Source of the DNA: Ixodes scapularis
Lineage: Eukaryota; Arthropoda; Arachnida; Ixodida; Ixodidae
Length of the DNA stretch: 64,000 nt
Assembly (NCBI RefSeq): GCF_016920785.2
Contig: NW_024609836.1
Coordinates: forward strand, 11,190,018-11,254,017
Direction: 5' to 3'
Positions 50,199-61,969 of the stretch are shown in pieces (the first letter of the stretch is position 1; each line of letters opens with the position of its first letter). The notes beneath the pieces were generated by a model, which worked only from the letters and a program-made list of their open reading frames with translations, did no database searches and was not told where the DNA came from. The position numbers and the translations under genes were made by a program.

Positions 50199-50381
50199 AT
50201 GTCAAAAATAATCCCTGGAGAAGGGAAAAAAGGGGGACAAAGGACGGACACAAATTTACGAACACAGCTAGGTGACTGGTGCGCGACCGAAAAAATCCGC
50301 CCGGTCCTGGTATCGAACCCGGGACCTCTCCATTACAAGTGGAGCGCTCTAAAAACTGTGCTAAATGAGCTAACCAGGAGT
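50199..50381 (-). mobile_element. tRNA-derived SINE (Ruka-like), copy 1
   Basis: The minus strand reads a tRNA-like head (CCTGGTTAGCTCA, TAGAGCGCTCCACT, then a B-box GGTTCGATACC complementary to 50309-50319), then GGACCGGGCGGATTTTTTCG and an A/C-rich body. The head resembles a tRNA with A- and B-box polymerase III promoter elements but does not fold as a clean tRNA, having an extra insertion in the D-loop region. Ruka is a SINE described in ticks. The family assignment is from memory and resemblance. Confidence 0.6.
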
Positions 50382-50516
50382 TAAACGTCAGTGGAGGAAA
50401 CAACTTCTACCCGCTGTCACTATTCACTATAGTCTAACACCAAGAGGGGTAAACGGCCATCATTTTAAGGTTATGATGACAATGCAATTAATGCAAAGGT
50501 GCGGGCGATCTGGACA

Positions 50517-50692
50517 ACAGTGACGAAAATAATTCCTGGAGAATGAAAGCGAAGAAGACAAAGGACAAATACGAAGCTCCAAACACAACTAGGTGACCGG
50601 TGCGCGACCGAAAAAATCCGCCCGGTCCTGGTATCGAACCAGTGGCCTCTCCATTTCCAGTGGAGCGCTCTAAAAACTGAGCTAACCAAGAG
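50517..50692 (-). mobile_element. tRNA-derived SINE (Ruka-like), copy 2
   Basis: Same head and body as copy 1, with the B-box complement at 50630-50640. The head here is closer to a normal tRNA D-arm (GGTTAGCTCAGTTTTTAGAGC). It shares flanking DNA with copy 1, so the two arose by tandem duplication rather than by independent insertion. Confidence 0.6.
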
Positions 50693-51129
50693 TTAGACGT
50701 CAGTAGAGCAAACAGGTTTTATCAGCTGCCACCAGTCTAATACCAACAAGGGTGAACGGCTTGCATTTCAAGGTTTTGATGATAATGCAATTAATGTAAA
50801 GGTGCAAACGAGCTGGACAAGTATTACGAAAATATTACCTGGAGAACGTGAACAAAGGGGACAAAGGACAAACACACATCTCCAAGAACCGTTGTCTTCT
50901 GTCCGCCTTGTTGCCCTTCTCCACGGATTATTTCCGTCATTCTTGAAATTCCTATTACCCCGAACAGCCTGAACTTACTTCTTATCGAAATTACCGGGTG
51001 AACGTTTGGCCTACAGGCTGCTCTCGTTTGAACGAACAGAAGACAGTTTGCACAAGCAGACGAGTTTGTTTACTTATTTATTTATTTATGAATGCACCTA
51101 CATCGCCCTGGGGGCATTATTGTAGAAGG

Positions 51130-51208
51130 CAGGGCCGTAACCAGGGGGGGGGGGGGGGGGTTAGGGAGTTCTGACCCCCCCCGAAATTTTTTTCTGGGTA
51201 CGGCCCTG
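51130..51208. mobile_element. Short MITE with CAGGGCCGTA ends and central G/C tracts
   Basis: CAGGGCCGTAACC at the left and GGTACGGCCCTG at the right enclose a G-run and a C-run followed by gaaatttttttct. A right-end copy recurs at 51409-51459. Confidence 0.5.
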
Positions 51209-51408
51209 GTCGGTTCACTGGCAGCCAGCCGATTTTAATCTCCACCTCTGCGCGCGCGCAGTGGCGCCGGTCGGCTACCGGGTACCAAACCGGGACCGGT
51301 TCTCCGGTTTGCTGTAACTCTCCATTATATGCCACCGATGTATATGATTCATAGGCGAAAATAAGACAATAGACACTTTCAAAATGGCCGCCGTTGTCCC
51401 CGAAACAC

Positions 51409-51459
51409 CCCCCTCCCCCCCCCCCCCCCCCCCGAAATTTTTTTCTGGGTACGGCCCTG
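51409..51459. mobile_element. Second partial copy of the CAGGGCCGTA MITE
   Basis: Its C-run and cgaaatttttttctgggtac, then ggccctgg, are identical to the right half of 51130-51208. The left end is missing. Confidence 0.5.
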
Positions 51460-51785
51460 GTAGGGGGGGTTACAACATCACAAAAACACAAACTATACTA
51501 TGCACGCTTAGAATAATAACAAGTATCAGACTCTTGACGATAACAAGCCTCTTATAAAACTAATAAAAACATATTAACAGGTGAACAGATAATTGCCCAG
51601 ACGGTTCCGTTCTCTAATGGCAAGGAGCAAAGAGTGAGCGAAAACAATCTGTGTTTGAAAGAGCAGACGACATGTTCGAAATGCTTCACGGCCATTCGAA
51701 CGATCAGACGGCCGTTTGCAGTTTTCCCGGAATCATGTTGGAACGAAACAAATAAATCTGACGACCGCAAGTATCCGTAAATTCA

Positions 51786-51945
51786 AATTTGTGCTCGTTA
51801 GTTAAAAAATGTAATGGATTACGCTTACAAATTACCGAGCCTTAAATGTGATGGATTACCGTTACAAACTACTCTCGCTGAAAAGTAACGGATTACCTTA
51901 CTCGTTACGTTACAAATTAATTTCACGTTACTGTTCCCCCCTTCT
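51786..51945. repeat. GTAACGGATTAC-type repeat cluster
   Basis: Multiple imperfect gtaatggattac, aagtaacggattac and acgttacaaatta units. They resemble the subterminal repeats of non-autonomous hAT elements. Related AGTAAC/AATTAC-rich blocks lie at 54540-54680, 54890-55030, 56010-56170 and 56620-56745. Confidence 0.4.
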
Positions 51946-52194
51946 GACGTCACTGAGCTGGAGCATTGATAGATGTGCCGTACCTATGGCGTGCGCGAGC
52001 ATTAAAAACATCTGGAAGCGCCCTTTCATTCGATATTCTAGTGCTTCGAATACAATATTTACGGCTCGATCGTTTCAGTTTGTCTATGAGGCGTTAATCA
52101 GTAGTATCGGGAATGAAGAAGAACCTTTATATTAACTCATTTCAGGGCAAAATTTTTCAAAAAGACCGTTAAAAAAAAAAAAAAAAAATTTATG

Positions 52195-52440
52195 TATAGG
52201 TCACGTGACACCAAGTTCTCTTCATAATTTAGCGGTGGAAACTGACTTGGGGAGTAGCTAACTTGGCGTCAAATTTTCCGCAAAACTAAGCGGGCAAATT
52301 AATTGGTGTATTGGCCACGTGACGTCCATTTCCCTGCTTAATTTAGAAGGAAAACTGAAGGAGTTTATGTCACCTGACGGGAATTTTCCTATTAAGTTTG
52401 GGGCGGAAACTGAAGCTCCGTTAAATTGTGCGGGAAATGC
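52195..52440. repeat. Imperfect tandem units shared with foldback family A
   Basis: Recurring cacgtgac..cca, ttccctgcttaatttag..ggaaaactga units of about 60-75 bases, like those flanking the element at 3945-4480. Confidence 0.4.
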
Positions 52441-52445
52441 CCACA

Positions 52446-53515
52446 CAGTTACGAAGAGGGAAACAGCGCCAAAAGTACGGACGACAAAGAACGACAAACA
52501 CACAGATGACAGACCTCGTTCTCTGTCCTCCGTACTTTTGGCGCTGTTTCTAGGACTGGGCATTTGATCGATTTGCCTACCGATTAAACGATTAATGCTT
52601 TAATCGCGATTACTTTTTTTAAGCGGTTAATCGGTCAAATTTTGAGGAACAAAAAGAAAGTAAATATTCAACGCTTTCACCACGCAGATGTGAACGAGTA
52701 TAATACCTGTATGAAGGCAAACTTTGGCTGAAATTTTGACCTCAGGTAAACTGTGGGGGCGAGGTTTCTAACTCTAAACAAGGTTATACGTGTCCCGGCC
52801 AGTTCAACGCTATGCGAGTGCCCGTTTGGCATAGCAGAGACTACTGCTATAAAAAAAGAATGGAAGACGTTTACAACACCGTGTGATGCCGAATTGGAGC
52901 GCAGCTGTTGAGGAGAAGGAGGGAACGGTACTGAGGGGAGGGTATGCCCTTCCTCCCTCCTCATCCCCTCCTTCATCAAGCTCCTCTCTCCCACTCCTCC
53001 TCCTTCTTCTCCTCCCCCTCCTCCCCTCTCCCTCCTCCTTCCTCCACCTCCTCCTCCCCTCCCCCCCCTGGTCCTCCTCCCCTCATCCTCCCCGCGCGGT
53101 GCATTATGCGACATTTCTCATAATGCACCGCGCGGTTACGCCGACGGCGACGGCGACGCCATGCCAGGCAAGCCGGAAACGGACGCCTAAGAGCTGCGCT
53201 CTAAAAGTTCGCTATTGCCGGAGAATATCAACGAACCTCTTAGCCTTTGAGGCTGAAGTAATAATCTGTAAGTGTGGGTGTCTTATAACTGCTCTCAACT
53301 ACACGTCACGGTTGATTTAAAATCCGAAATTGTCCGTTGCCCCATTTATCTCATATGCAGCAGATGCAAACATTTCATTTTTGTCATTTCTAACTATTAT
53401 ACGTAAAAATTACCGAAACCGAATTAATCGATTAATTAATCGATTAAAGGCCGTCGATTAATCGGGTAAACTCTTTTAATCGACGCCCAGCCCTACTGTT
53501 TTCCTCTTCGTAATT
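52446..53515. mobile_element. Foldback MITE disrupted by a nested hAT-like element
   Basis: Left arm 52446-52482 (ttacgaagagggaaacag, cgccaaaagtacgga). The right arm is split: tccgtacttttggcgctgtttc at 52529-52550, and ctgttttcctcttcgtaa at 53496-53513. Removing the insert (52551-53495) restores a continuous inverted repeat. Confidence 0.6.
52551..53495. mobile_element. hAT-like non-autonomous element (TAGGRCTGGGC ends)
   Basis: Ends TAGGACTGGGCATTTGATCG and CGACGCCCAGCCCTA (complement TAGGGCTGGGCGTCG). The flanks ctgtttc and ctgttttc form a 7-8 base target duplication. Near both ends are ATTAATCGATTAA-type repeats (gattaaacgattaatgc, attaatcgattaattaatcg). The interior holds a (TCC)n-like tract (about 52950-53090) and a 17-bp-stem hairpin (53092-53135). 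Confidence 0.65.
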
Positions 53516-54119
53516 ATGCATAACCAACTCGCCCAATTTTCAACGGTGCCCAGACAGACGGACGAACGGACAAGCGGGCGGACGGACGGACGGAATAACT
53601 CTTTGGAATAGAAAGTGGACTTAAAAAGTATTACAACGTCGGCACTTTTTGTTATCATGATCCTTGTTAATGTTGGAACGTTTTTTCATTGGCAGGAAAC
53701 CGAAATGAACCGCCCAGTAGCTTGAACTGTGAAATCCCACCGCGTGGTGCTGCCATCTATTATCAAAAGGCAGAAATGACAAAGTTTCTTGATTGGTGCC
53801 GCCATCTCTTGGAAGCCGCTAGAAGCCCGTTTGAATCGCATTACTCGGTGGGCGCCTGTTTCTGCCGTTTTTGGTTTCGATGTGCCGTGTTCCCATGCAG
53901 TGGCGGAACAACTTGTTTTTGAGTGAGGGGCAAACCAGACCCTCTCTCTCCTCCCCCCCCCCCCCCTGGCTCGCATATTTTTACTAATGATGGGTCGAAC
54001 TTTTGCCGAATCAAAAATTCGGCGCAACTTTTGCCGAACTTTTCTAAAGATTTGGCAATGATTCGGCAAAAATACAATGTTACCAGACATAACATTGATG
54101 ATTATGCTTCAACCATCTG

Positions 54120-54483
54120 AAATCCCCATCAACTATACCTCATCAATACCCTAAAGGCAGCTCAGAACAGAGCTGCTCGCTTCATTTCATCCACTTATGA
54201 CTTTTCTTTCAGTGTCTCAGCGCTAAAAACTCAACTAACCAAGTCCTCTTTACAGCTTCGCAGGAAACCTCAAAACCACTTTGTTATTACCCCCCGACCG
54301 AACTTCTCGCCTCAATAACGTCTGCACCATCAAACGCAATTCTGGCTCTATTAACGCTTTCAATCGGTCATTTATTACTCAAGCCATCAGCGACTGGAAC
54401 AGTCCCCCATCCTCCAATGCCACCATCTGGTACCCTGCTGATTTCTCCTCTGCAGTAAAACTACACCTTTCTTGGCCCATGTG
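54120..54483 (+). pseudogene. Non-LTR retrotransposon (L2/CR1-like) ORF2 3' end
   Basis: Two overlapping frames give AAQNRAARFISSTYDFSFSV and then LLPPDRTSRLNNVCTIKRN followed by FNRSFITQAISDWNSPPSS and VKLHLSWPM. This is the typical extreme C-terminal region of LINE reverse transcriptase ORFs (ARF, PRTSR and DWN-LP landmarks). A frameshift sits near the C-run at about 54290. Everything upstream is missing, the usual 5' truncation. Confidence 0.7.
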
Positions 54484-54539
54484 ATGGTGTGCGGGGCTAG
54501 GCAGATAGATGAAAACCCTTACCCAGAACGCCTGCCAGC

Positions 54540-55035
54540 CAGACTTGTACGTAGTTCAACTACTTTACTCAAGTTACTGTAGTTTAACTACTTTTCTGAG
54601 TAGTTCAGTAACTTTCAATTACATTTCTTAAACTACTTTTTCGAGTGACTTCCACTCAAATTACAAATTACTTTCTAATTTTAGTGGTTGTTTTGCCTAT
54701 CGACAGAGAAGAGGTGTTGGAAGACCATCTGATATTTGGAGAGGGGGAAGCATGTGGCGTAAAAAGAGGGGGGGGGGGGGCGGAAGAAAGTGATTTGGGC
54801 AGTCCAAACCCCCCAAAATATTAACGTTACTTGTTATTCCGATTAAAAAGAAACGAGTTAGAACAGCTTGAAAGTTACGTGAAATTTTCTCGTTACTCCG
54901 AATCATACATGGGTAAATTATTTCCAAAATGTAATTTATTTACAACTACAATTACTTTGCTCCAAAAGTAGTTTAGCTGCAATCCCAATTACTACTACGT
55001 GAAAAGTAATTATTTACAATTACAAATTACCTTTA
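54540..55035. repeat. AGTTACT/AATTACTTT-rich block (probable MITE)
   Basis: The left part has tactcaagttactgtagttt units and the right part aaaagtagtttagctgcaat and aagtaattatttacaattac units, in roughly inverted arrangement around a G-rich centre (54760-54782). Confidence 0.35.
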
Positions 55036-56291
55036 GAAAAGAAGTGCAGTTCCTTTACACTAACTTATTTCTGAGAGCGACCTGACTTGGGCCATATGAA
55101 TTCAGAGGAGTTGCATCGAATGCAACACATTTGTACATTCCTTACCCTAATGCTTGAGGATGCTTAATCATCGCTGCATAAATACCACGTATTGTACTTT
55201 CCTTTTATGAATTTTGTTAGATTCATGATAGAGCTTGACAGTTTGGGGCATTGATGTACTACGTTCCTATATTTTAATAAATAATAATAAATTAGTGCAT
55301 ATGCCGGAAGACGCCAGATCGCTAAAGAAAAAGTCGGGCTGACAGACTTTTGTTAGCCCGGCAAATAAAAATGCCACAATTAGTCATATATTAATATTTT
55401 ACTAATGCTAATATAAAAGTAAAATCCACCCGCGCTAATACGACCACATTCATATACGAACATCATGTTGTTGTAAATCATTTACATGGAGTTGAAATCA
55501 TAATGGCTCAGAAATATATAAGAACCGAATCGGGGCTCTCGAATCATTGGTGTCGATATTCACAAGTGCGAGGTCAGTCTCCGAAAGGCGTATGCAAATA
55601 ATATCCGAAGTGAGACCACCTGGAAATAAACTTTAAAATAATACCAAGATAGAAATACGCGACAGTACTGGAAGAGGGACGTAAAGAACTGGCAAAAAAG
55701 AAAAGAAAAATAACTTCATAGACAATTAAAATTCTCAACTTCGGCTGAAAGCTGCAGCTCAATTTATTTTCCTTCGATATTTTGGCATATTTACGGTATT
55801 GTTTTCTACTCGTACCGCAGACGGCGCCACACGGCGCAGTTGAGTAGGGCTCTAAAGAGGATTGTCTCCCAGCCCGCAGTGTAAGCAACGAAACAACAAA
55901 CAACACGACGCTCTTTTGTTGTGCGTGCGTGTGCGCGCGTGTCTATGTGCGGCACCGCGGGCGCTAGGCCGCTTGTGCGAGCGCTGAGGCTTTCGAGAGG
56001 TTCCGTCGGCACCGCAAAGCCTTGCAAAAGTAATTGTAATTGTGCCTGAAATTTTGCACTTATTGCCGCTAGAGCGTAATTAAATGACAATTACAATGCC
56101 TTTTAGCCGAAAGTAATTCATTACAATTCCCAATGATCAAGAAGTAATTAAATTACAGTAATTGAATTACTGCTCAAATATGCTCCTAATGTGTCGGTTT
56201 TATGAAGCAGTAGTCACTCTCAAGATTGATCGTCATTAATTACATTTTTTCGCTTTTTACGCGTTCATTTAGGGATAACAGGGGTTATATA

Positions 56292-56507
56292 CCAGTGGTG
56301 TAGCCTGGGGCAAGGATTATGTTCAACCCCCCTCCTCCCCCCCCCCCTTCCCCCCCCTTCCCGGAGATACAGCCGACCCTACAAAATACACACGTATTTT
56401 GACGCCCCTCCGCACCCCAAGTCAGGGGCATCCCAGATCCCAGCCACACAACCCCTCCCCTTTTCCCCCCTCTCTCTCGAAAAAAAAATGCCTGGCTCCG
56501 CCACTGA
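56292..56507. mobile_element. MITE with CAGTGGYGKAGCC ends
   Basis: cagtggtgtagcctgg and cctggctccgccactg are inverted ends typical of hAT-like MITEs. The interior is C-rich low-complexity sequence. No convincing target duplication. Confidence 0.5.
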
Positions 56508-57343
56508 GCTATGCTACGATACGTTGTAGACATATTTTTATGGTATATCTAGCTTTTTCTGGTCGTGCAAATTACAGGCGTCAGCTTCGGTGAGAAGTGG
56601 GTAGTTGTGCTGTACACGTTCCCTTCCGTAAGTAACTAAATTCCGTGACTCCCTACTTCATCAAAAAGTAACAGAAATGAGTTACCTCTTCCTTCTCTTA
56701 AACAGTAACCGGGTCGTTACTTCGATACCGGCAAAAATAACTAGATACAATTGGCGCGTTGCTTGTCACGTGTTACGTAAAAGTCTCTTCAAGTTCAACG
56801 CCGCTGGGCTTGCGCGTAAGTAACAACAATGCGGTGTTCGGCTAAGAATCCACAGTTCCGAATGAAAGAAACCCGAAGGACCGAGCGACGGATTCTGGTA
56901 CGCCTAGATATCAGAGGGTTTCCAACTAATCGAGTGGGGTCACGTAGTTCTGGCCGCCGCCACTTTTAAAGCCCCCTCATGTTTTAAAAGTAGCGCAAGG
57001 TTCGTCATCGATGCACGAGGCACGTGCAACGTGCAGCCCTTGGGAAGATCATGGCGGCACAGCGCAGCACTGAGCTAGATTTCAAACGCCGTGATTTTCC
57101 GAGATGAGGCGCGAGGCACGTGCCTCGAGTATTTCTACAATAATGCGCCACTTTTCCCAGGAGAGAGGGGCTGTATACTCCGTTTCCCCTTAAGTTGTAC
57201 CGCAGCGAAAGCTAGAAGCGCGATTTTATAGTGCTGGCAGCAGCCCTTAGTGCACGAGAGCTTGTTCCGCCAAGAACTGCCTTACAGCAAGGAGCTCCCG
57301 CATGTAGCCTTTCGTGCGGTACATCATAAGGTGAAATAGGGTA

Positions 57344-58190
57344 GGGTGATTTCAGATAAGATCGACCAAAGGATGGCTAGTCGACATTTTCAAATCAACT
57401 GATGTTTTTATATGTTATTGTCTAGTGTCTGGTATGAACGAATCCAAACTTAGTTTTGACTAGAAAAAATACTTGGGGACAGGAAAAATCGTAAGGCATA
57501 AGGTGGTGGACAGTTGCATTAACGCGCACTGATGGAGGGGGCCCTTTTGAGAGTGAATAACTAAAGCGATAACATTAGGAGAACTCTAATACGTTTTAGG
57601 CGCAAACTATGGGTATAGCTTGCTTGTAATATAAAGTAATCATATTTATGTAAAATTTATTTCGTTTTCTAAAAATTGACAAACATGCCTGCTCGAACGA
57701 CAAATGGCAAACTTTGGAGGTCTGTATCTCATGAAATAATTTAATCATTATGATATAATTTGCAGATATTATTCTACTAATATATAGCTAATATTTAAAA
57801 AATAACTAAGGTATCTGTGTGATACAATAGTTAGGACACATTTAGTCAAACATAGAAAAAAAATCAAACAAAGAAAAATTCCGATGAGAATAAAAAAAAA
57901 AACACCACCCTCGATTTTTTTTAAATTTAGGTAACCTGTTATACTCTATTTCGGCATTCATTTCCATTAAAAACATGTTGCACCATTTTATTGAGAAAGA
58001 AGATACAACTCCCCAAAGTAGGGTCCTTTTTCAAAGCCTACACTTAGCAGTGTTTTATACAAGAACTGACTCTGAGTTCCAGTTTCATGAAACCAACACA
58101 CATCTTTTATATATTTTTATTCAGATGAGGCCAATGATAACTAAAGAAATCGTTCACACACTTAAATTAAGGAGAAACTACTGTGTACAT
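57344..58190 (+). repeat. Left long terminal inverted repeat
   Basis: Inverted partner of about 61970-62811. The outermost 30 bases match almost perfectly; inner parts show substitutions and small indels. It includes an open frame (57975-58250) whose peptide is mirrored in the right repeat. Confidence 0.85.
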
Positions 58191-58311
58191 AGAGGTATCA
58201 TATTACGGACTAGTGATCCGAGAAAAGATCATGCAGCCATCGGCCACTAGGAACTTTGTTTACTTTATTCTCCTGCGACACTATATGCTATTCCCTCTTC
58301 CGCTCTACCTT

Positions 58312-58335
58312 CATCTCTCTCTCTCTCTCTCTCTC
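58312..58335. repeat. (CT)n microsatellite
   Basis: Lies just inside the left terminal repeat of the long-TIR transposon. Confidence 0.9.
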
Positions 58336-59315
58336 ATATATATCCCTGAAATATATCCAGAACAAAAACATGTTCAAGCATTCCCTTTCTGCGTGGTAGT
58401 GTTCTGTGGCTAGCAAAAATCATTTCCTCGCTAAGCTCACGATTATGGCAAAATAGTTGCCGGAAACCGCAGACGACACTCGTTGCTAGTTCTGGCAAAA
58501 CGGCCGATACAATCTTTTTTTCGCATTTCCCCGCTCGCTGTCAAGGACAAGGGGGTTCGCTTCAACCAGCAAAACATGGCCGCCGACGCCTGTTTACTGA
58601 GCAGTCATGCCTGTCGCCATCTCACTCGCTGGCGTCACGGGCGATAATATCAGGCACAAAGGGGCACACCAACCGGCAGCATTATCCCCAAATACTCGAG
58701 CCTCGCGTAAATACATAGAGTGTAAACGCTGTCGCCATGTTATCGTAGTAAGACCGCCCCCCCCCCCCTCCCCCAACGGGGGACTGCAGTACGCGACGGC
58801 GTACTAACACAACGGCGACGATATCGACATCGCGGGCTCCGAATTTTCCCATAGTTCTACTCCACGGGCATTTCTCGAAACGCTTGATATTGTGTACGCC
58901 CGCCTGGAAGGATTTCAGGCGCGTAGTTAAGATAAGGCGGTTCTCCGCGGCAAAAGAAAGCAATTTCACAAAAGCTTAAAAGCGGCGGCGACGCGTGTGC
59001 GGTGAACGCTTGTAGTTTTGGTGTAGACAGGGTGTGTGTGTTCTCGTTGTTGACACCAGCCGGCGATAAGGCACTGCAGGCGGTAGCTCAGTACAGCAAG
59101 GGCTAATCCGAGTGACCATCAACGTAACCCCACCGCCAACCCCTCGCGAACCGGTCGCCGACATGGCTCAGGCTGTGTCATGAACCACGTGGTAGAAGCT
59201 CGGGTGCTTTCATATCAGCGCGTGGAGGGACGACAGTGCGATTCCGGAAAGTCTTTTTTGAAGGCCGCTGACCACAATTTTTTGTCTGGAGACTTTCCCT
59301 CTTTCTTCCTTTGAC

Positions 59316-61491
59316 GTGGATCAAGCTTTGCCGACAGCCTCAGTTGTGACCTCTCTTTTCAAATGTACGTTTGCAGTGAGTGAGCTCCTCAGCCTCGGAC
59401 TTGTCACTTGTGCACCCAGTAGTTCTTTCACTTGGCAATTATATGCCATCAGTTGGGGTTTAATTTCTATTATTTATGTATACATTATGAAGACGTCCTG
59501 GAGCTCCGAACGAGTGTTTTGTGCAGATTACTTTTGCAAACACAAAAAGACTATACCAAAGCAGCGGAATTTTCGAAGTGTTGGCGAGTTGGACCTAAAC
59601 TCGTTGAAGCAAATTCTTCCGCCTGACTGTTCCACCAAAGTGAGTGCGACGGACTACCTGTGCTACCATTGCTTCATGCACATCACTAAGGAGATCTCGA
59701 TGCGAAGCTCAGAGCAGTGCCCTGACATATTTGTGCCAGCTGAAGAAGCAATTGAAGATCTAAATCGCAGCATACTACCTACAGATGTGTCGCCGCTGAG
59801 ACAACCAAGCGTCGTAAGAAGTCGGGACAGGCCTGCCTATGTCAAGAGAAAGCAGACAGAACTGGAGCAGGTTGCTGTCAAGAATATACGCTCAAGGCTA
59901 CGTATTGCGTACGACAGGGACGCACCATCGGGGTCGTCCGAACCAACATGCTCCACATGCACTGAGTGGGTGGACAACTTTTGGCAGGCCTTTGAAACCG
60001 CCACCTTTCTCCGGGAACGTTGTCAACTGCTTACACTCTTGCCGTCAACACTGACGAAGAATGAGGTTCAAAAGATGATTCCACAGGCCTCAATGTACCT
60101 CATCAGTAAATCCCGAAAACTCAAGGAAAAGCATGGCGTGTGGTATGAGCCGGATCCTTACACGAGGTGCAAGGTGAGCCCTGAGAACCTGTCTGCTGCC
60201 CTAGAGTACTTCACGAAAGACGAGCTACAGTGTTCGCGCCAATGTCCCAACCAGAAGGACGTCATCTCTGTCATGCTCAACGGAGAGAAAACGTTCGTGC
60301 CAAAGCACTTCATGACACGCTCAATACGAGAGGCCTTCCGTATATACAAAGACAAGCATCCCGATTCCGGCGTTGGGCTAACGAAATTTTATTCGTTGCG
60401 CCCTAGATAGGTCCAATGTATTCCACACCAGGAAGTGTGCGTTTGTGTGCGCTGCGCCAATTATTATCTTTGTATTGCCGCTCTAGAGAACGTTACAGGC
60501 TCAACATTCAACACTGGTGAAATGAACTCGGCATTTCTGTGCGACCCAGCAACAGAACTGTGCCTTCAAGGAGACTGTGATCACTGCCCAAAAGGCCAGT
60601 TTCTTACACTCCAGGAACTTGATATCCCGGAGGATGAAGAGATTGTGCTTGCAACATGGGAGTCCGGGGACCTTGTGAAAAAAACTTTGGAACCTGAGAC
60701 TTTCCTAAGAGTCATCCAAGTGACGGTTGGAAGTTGGGTACTTCACAACCATATCCGGCAAACGCAAGGTAAAGCGATCTACGATGAAAAACAGTGCATG
60801 CAACGCGGGAGCATTGTCTTTCATTTTGACTTTGCTGAAAACTGGACCACCGTGCTTCCTGACGAAGTGCAAGCATATCACTGGAAGAAAAAAAGTTTCG
60901 GTATTTACAAGTGTAGTGACGACAAGAAAATCTACAAACAGCTTTGCCATCATCAGTGAGGACCTGTGTCACGACGCCGCTCACGCTTGCTTGGCTCTAG
61001 AAAAAGTGAAGGAGTGGGTTGAAGACAACGTTGCGGTATACTCGTACGTGACGTACGTAAGTGACGGCGCCGCCAGTCATTTCAAGAATCGCTACCAGCT
61101 TCACCAATTTGCAAAGGACGATTGCCCACAAGCCCAGTGGTTATTTTCTGCATCTGGACATGGGAAAAACGCATGTGACGGAGTTGGCGGACTCGTGAAG
61201 CACCAGGCCACGCTGAACAACCTGAGAGAACGTTCAGTAAGCGCAATTCAGACGGCCAGGACAATGGTGAGCGTTCTATCAAAGAAACTGAAAGGCGTGC
61301 ATCTTGTATATCTGGACGAAAATGAGGTTGTTCGGTATCGTGAACAAAAAAAAGAAGAGTGTCTGACGGTGCGCGCCTTCCCTGGCATTCAGTCTTGGCA
61401 CGCGTGGCGGCTCAGCAAGTCATCAACAGAAGGGACCCGTGACGTATATGTAGCACGGATAGTCGGATCTGCTTGGAAGCAACTTTATTAA
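59316..61491 (+). pseudogene. DDE-like transposase, interrupted by a TAG and a frameshift
   Basis: One ancestral reading frame lies in three pieces: 59316-60410, 60411-about 60894 (same frame, after the in-frame TAG at 60408-60410), and about 60894-61491 (shifted by one base at the A7 run 60888-60894). The N-terminal part has Cys pairs (VFCADYFCKHKK, YLCYHCFMH), suggesting a zinc-binding module. The middle has CVCVRCANYYLC and CLQGDCDHCP. The C-terminal part has SDGAASHFKNR and GHGKNACDGVGG, motifs I recall from many uncharacterised tick, cnidarian and fish transposase-like proteins. SDGAASHFKN probably contains a catalytic Asp. The likely start is 59316 or the internal Met at 59487, just before the Cys-rich region. 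Position inside the long TIRs supports a transposase role. The superfamily was not identified. Confidence 0.75.
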
Positions 61492-61969
61492 ATGGGTACA
61501 GCGACGAAAACCTTAGCGTAAAGTGCCGAATTTGATTTCCCAAGGACTGCTCATTTTGAATGCAGGGACATCTTATTTATCACATTTTTCTTCACGGGGT
61601 ATTTAACCTACTGTTTTTGTTGGTGGTTACTAATAATTTTTATCTGATCACTATAAAAAAAATCCCAAAATGTTATCCTCGAGCAGGATAAAATATATCG
61701 GCTTGCCACGATTCATTCATACACCGAGAGCATCGAAGCTGCTCCATTTAGGCACTATGGCATCCGTCACCTGAAATTGTTTGTAATCGTAAATACACAG
61801 CCAACCTAAATATCTTACTATTATATTTTTGTTTTTGTGTGTGGAAGTAAAGTTATTTATTTTACTCTAGATGTAAAATATACCGGAAGGTACAACTTCA
61901 CACTGCATCATCTTTTCTCAAATCATTAGTCTCTAATATGATACCACTTTGTACGCTTATGTAAAATGC

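Larger units (their letters stand above)
50163..50900. repeat. Tandem repeat of a SINE-containing unit, period about 303-320 bases
   Basis: Two full units and a truncated third. Marker blocks recur: agtctaacaccaa (50431) and agtctaatacc (50734); gatctggacaacagtgacgaaaat (about 50507) and gagctggacaagtattacgaaaat (about 50809). The third unit breaks off at about 50890 inside the SINE tail. Confidence 0.65.

Noticed and set aside
50281..50381. A true tRNA gene
   Set aside because: The head has tRNA-like boxes but an irregular D-arm, a fused non-tRNA body and a tandem copy; better explained as a SINE.
50163..50900. CRISPR array
   Set aside because: Period of about 300 bases, SINE content and a eukaryotic context.
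52883..53320. 145-codon Ser/Leu/Pro-rich frame and its mirror
   Set aside because: Encoded by a (TCC)n-type tract inside an hAT-like element.
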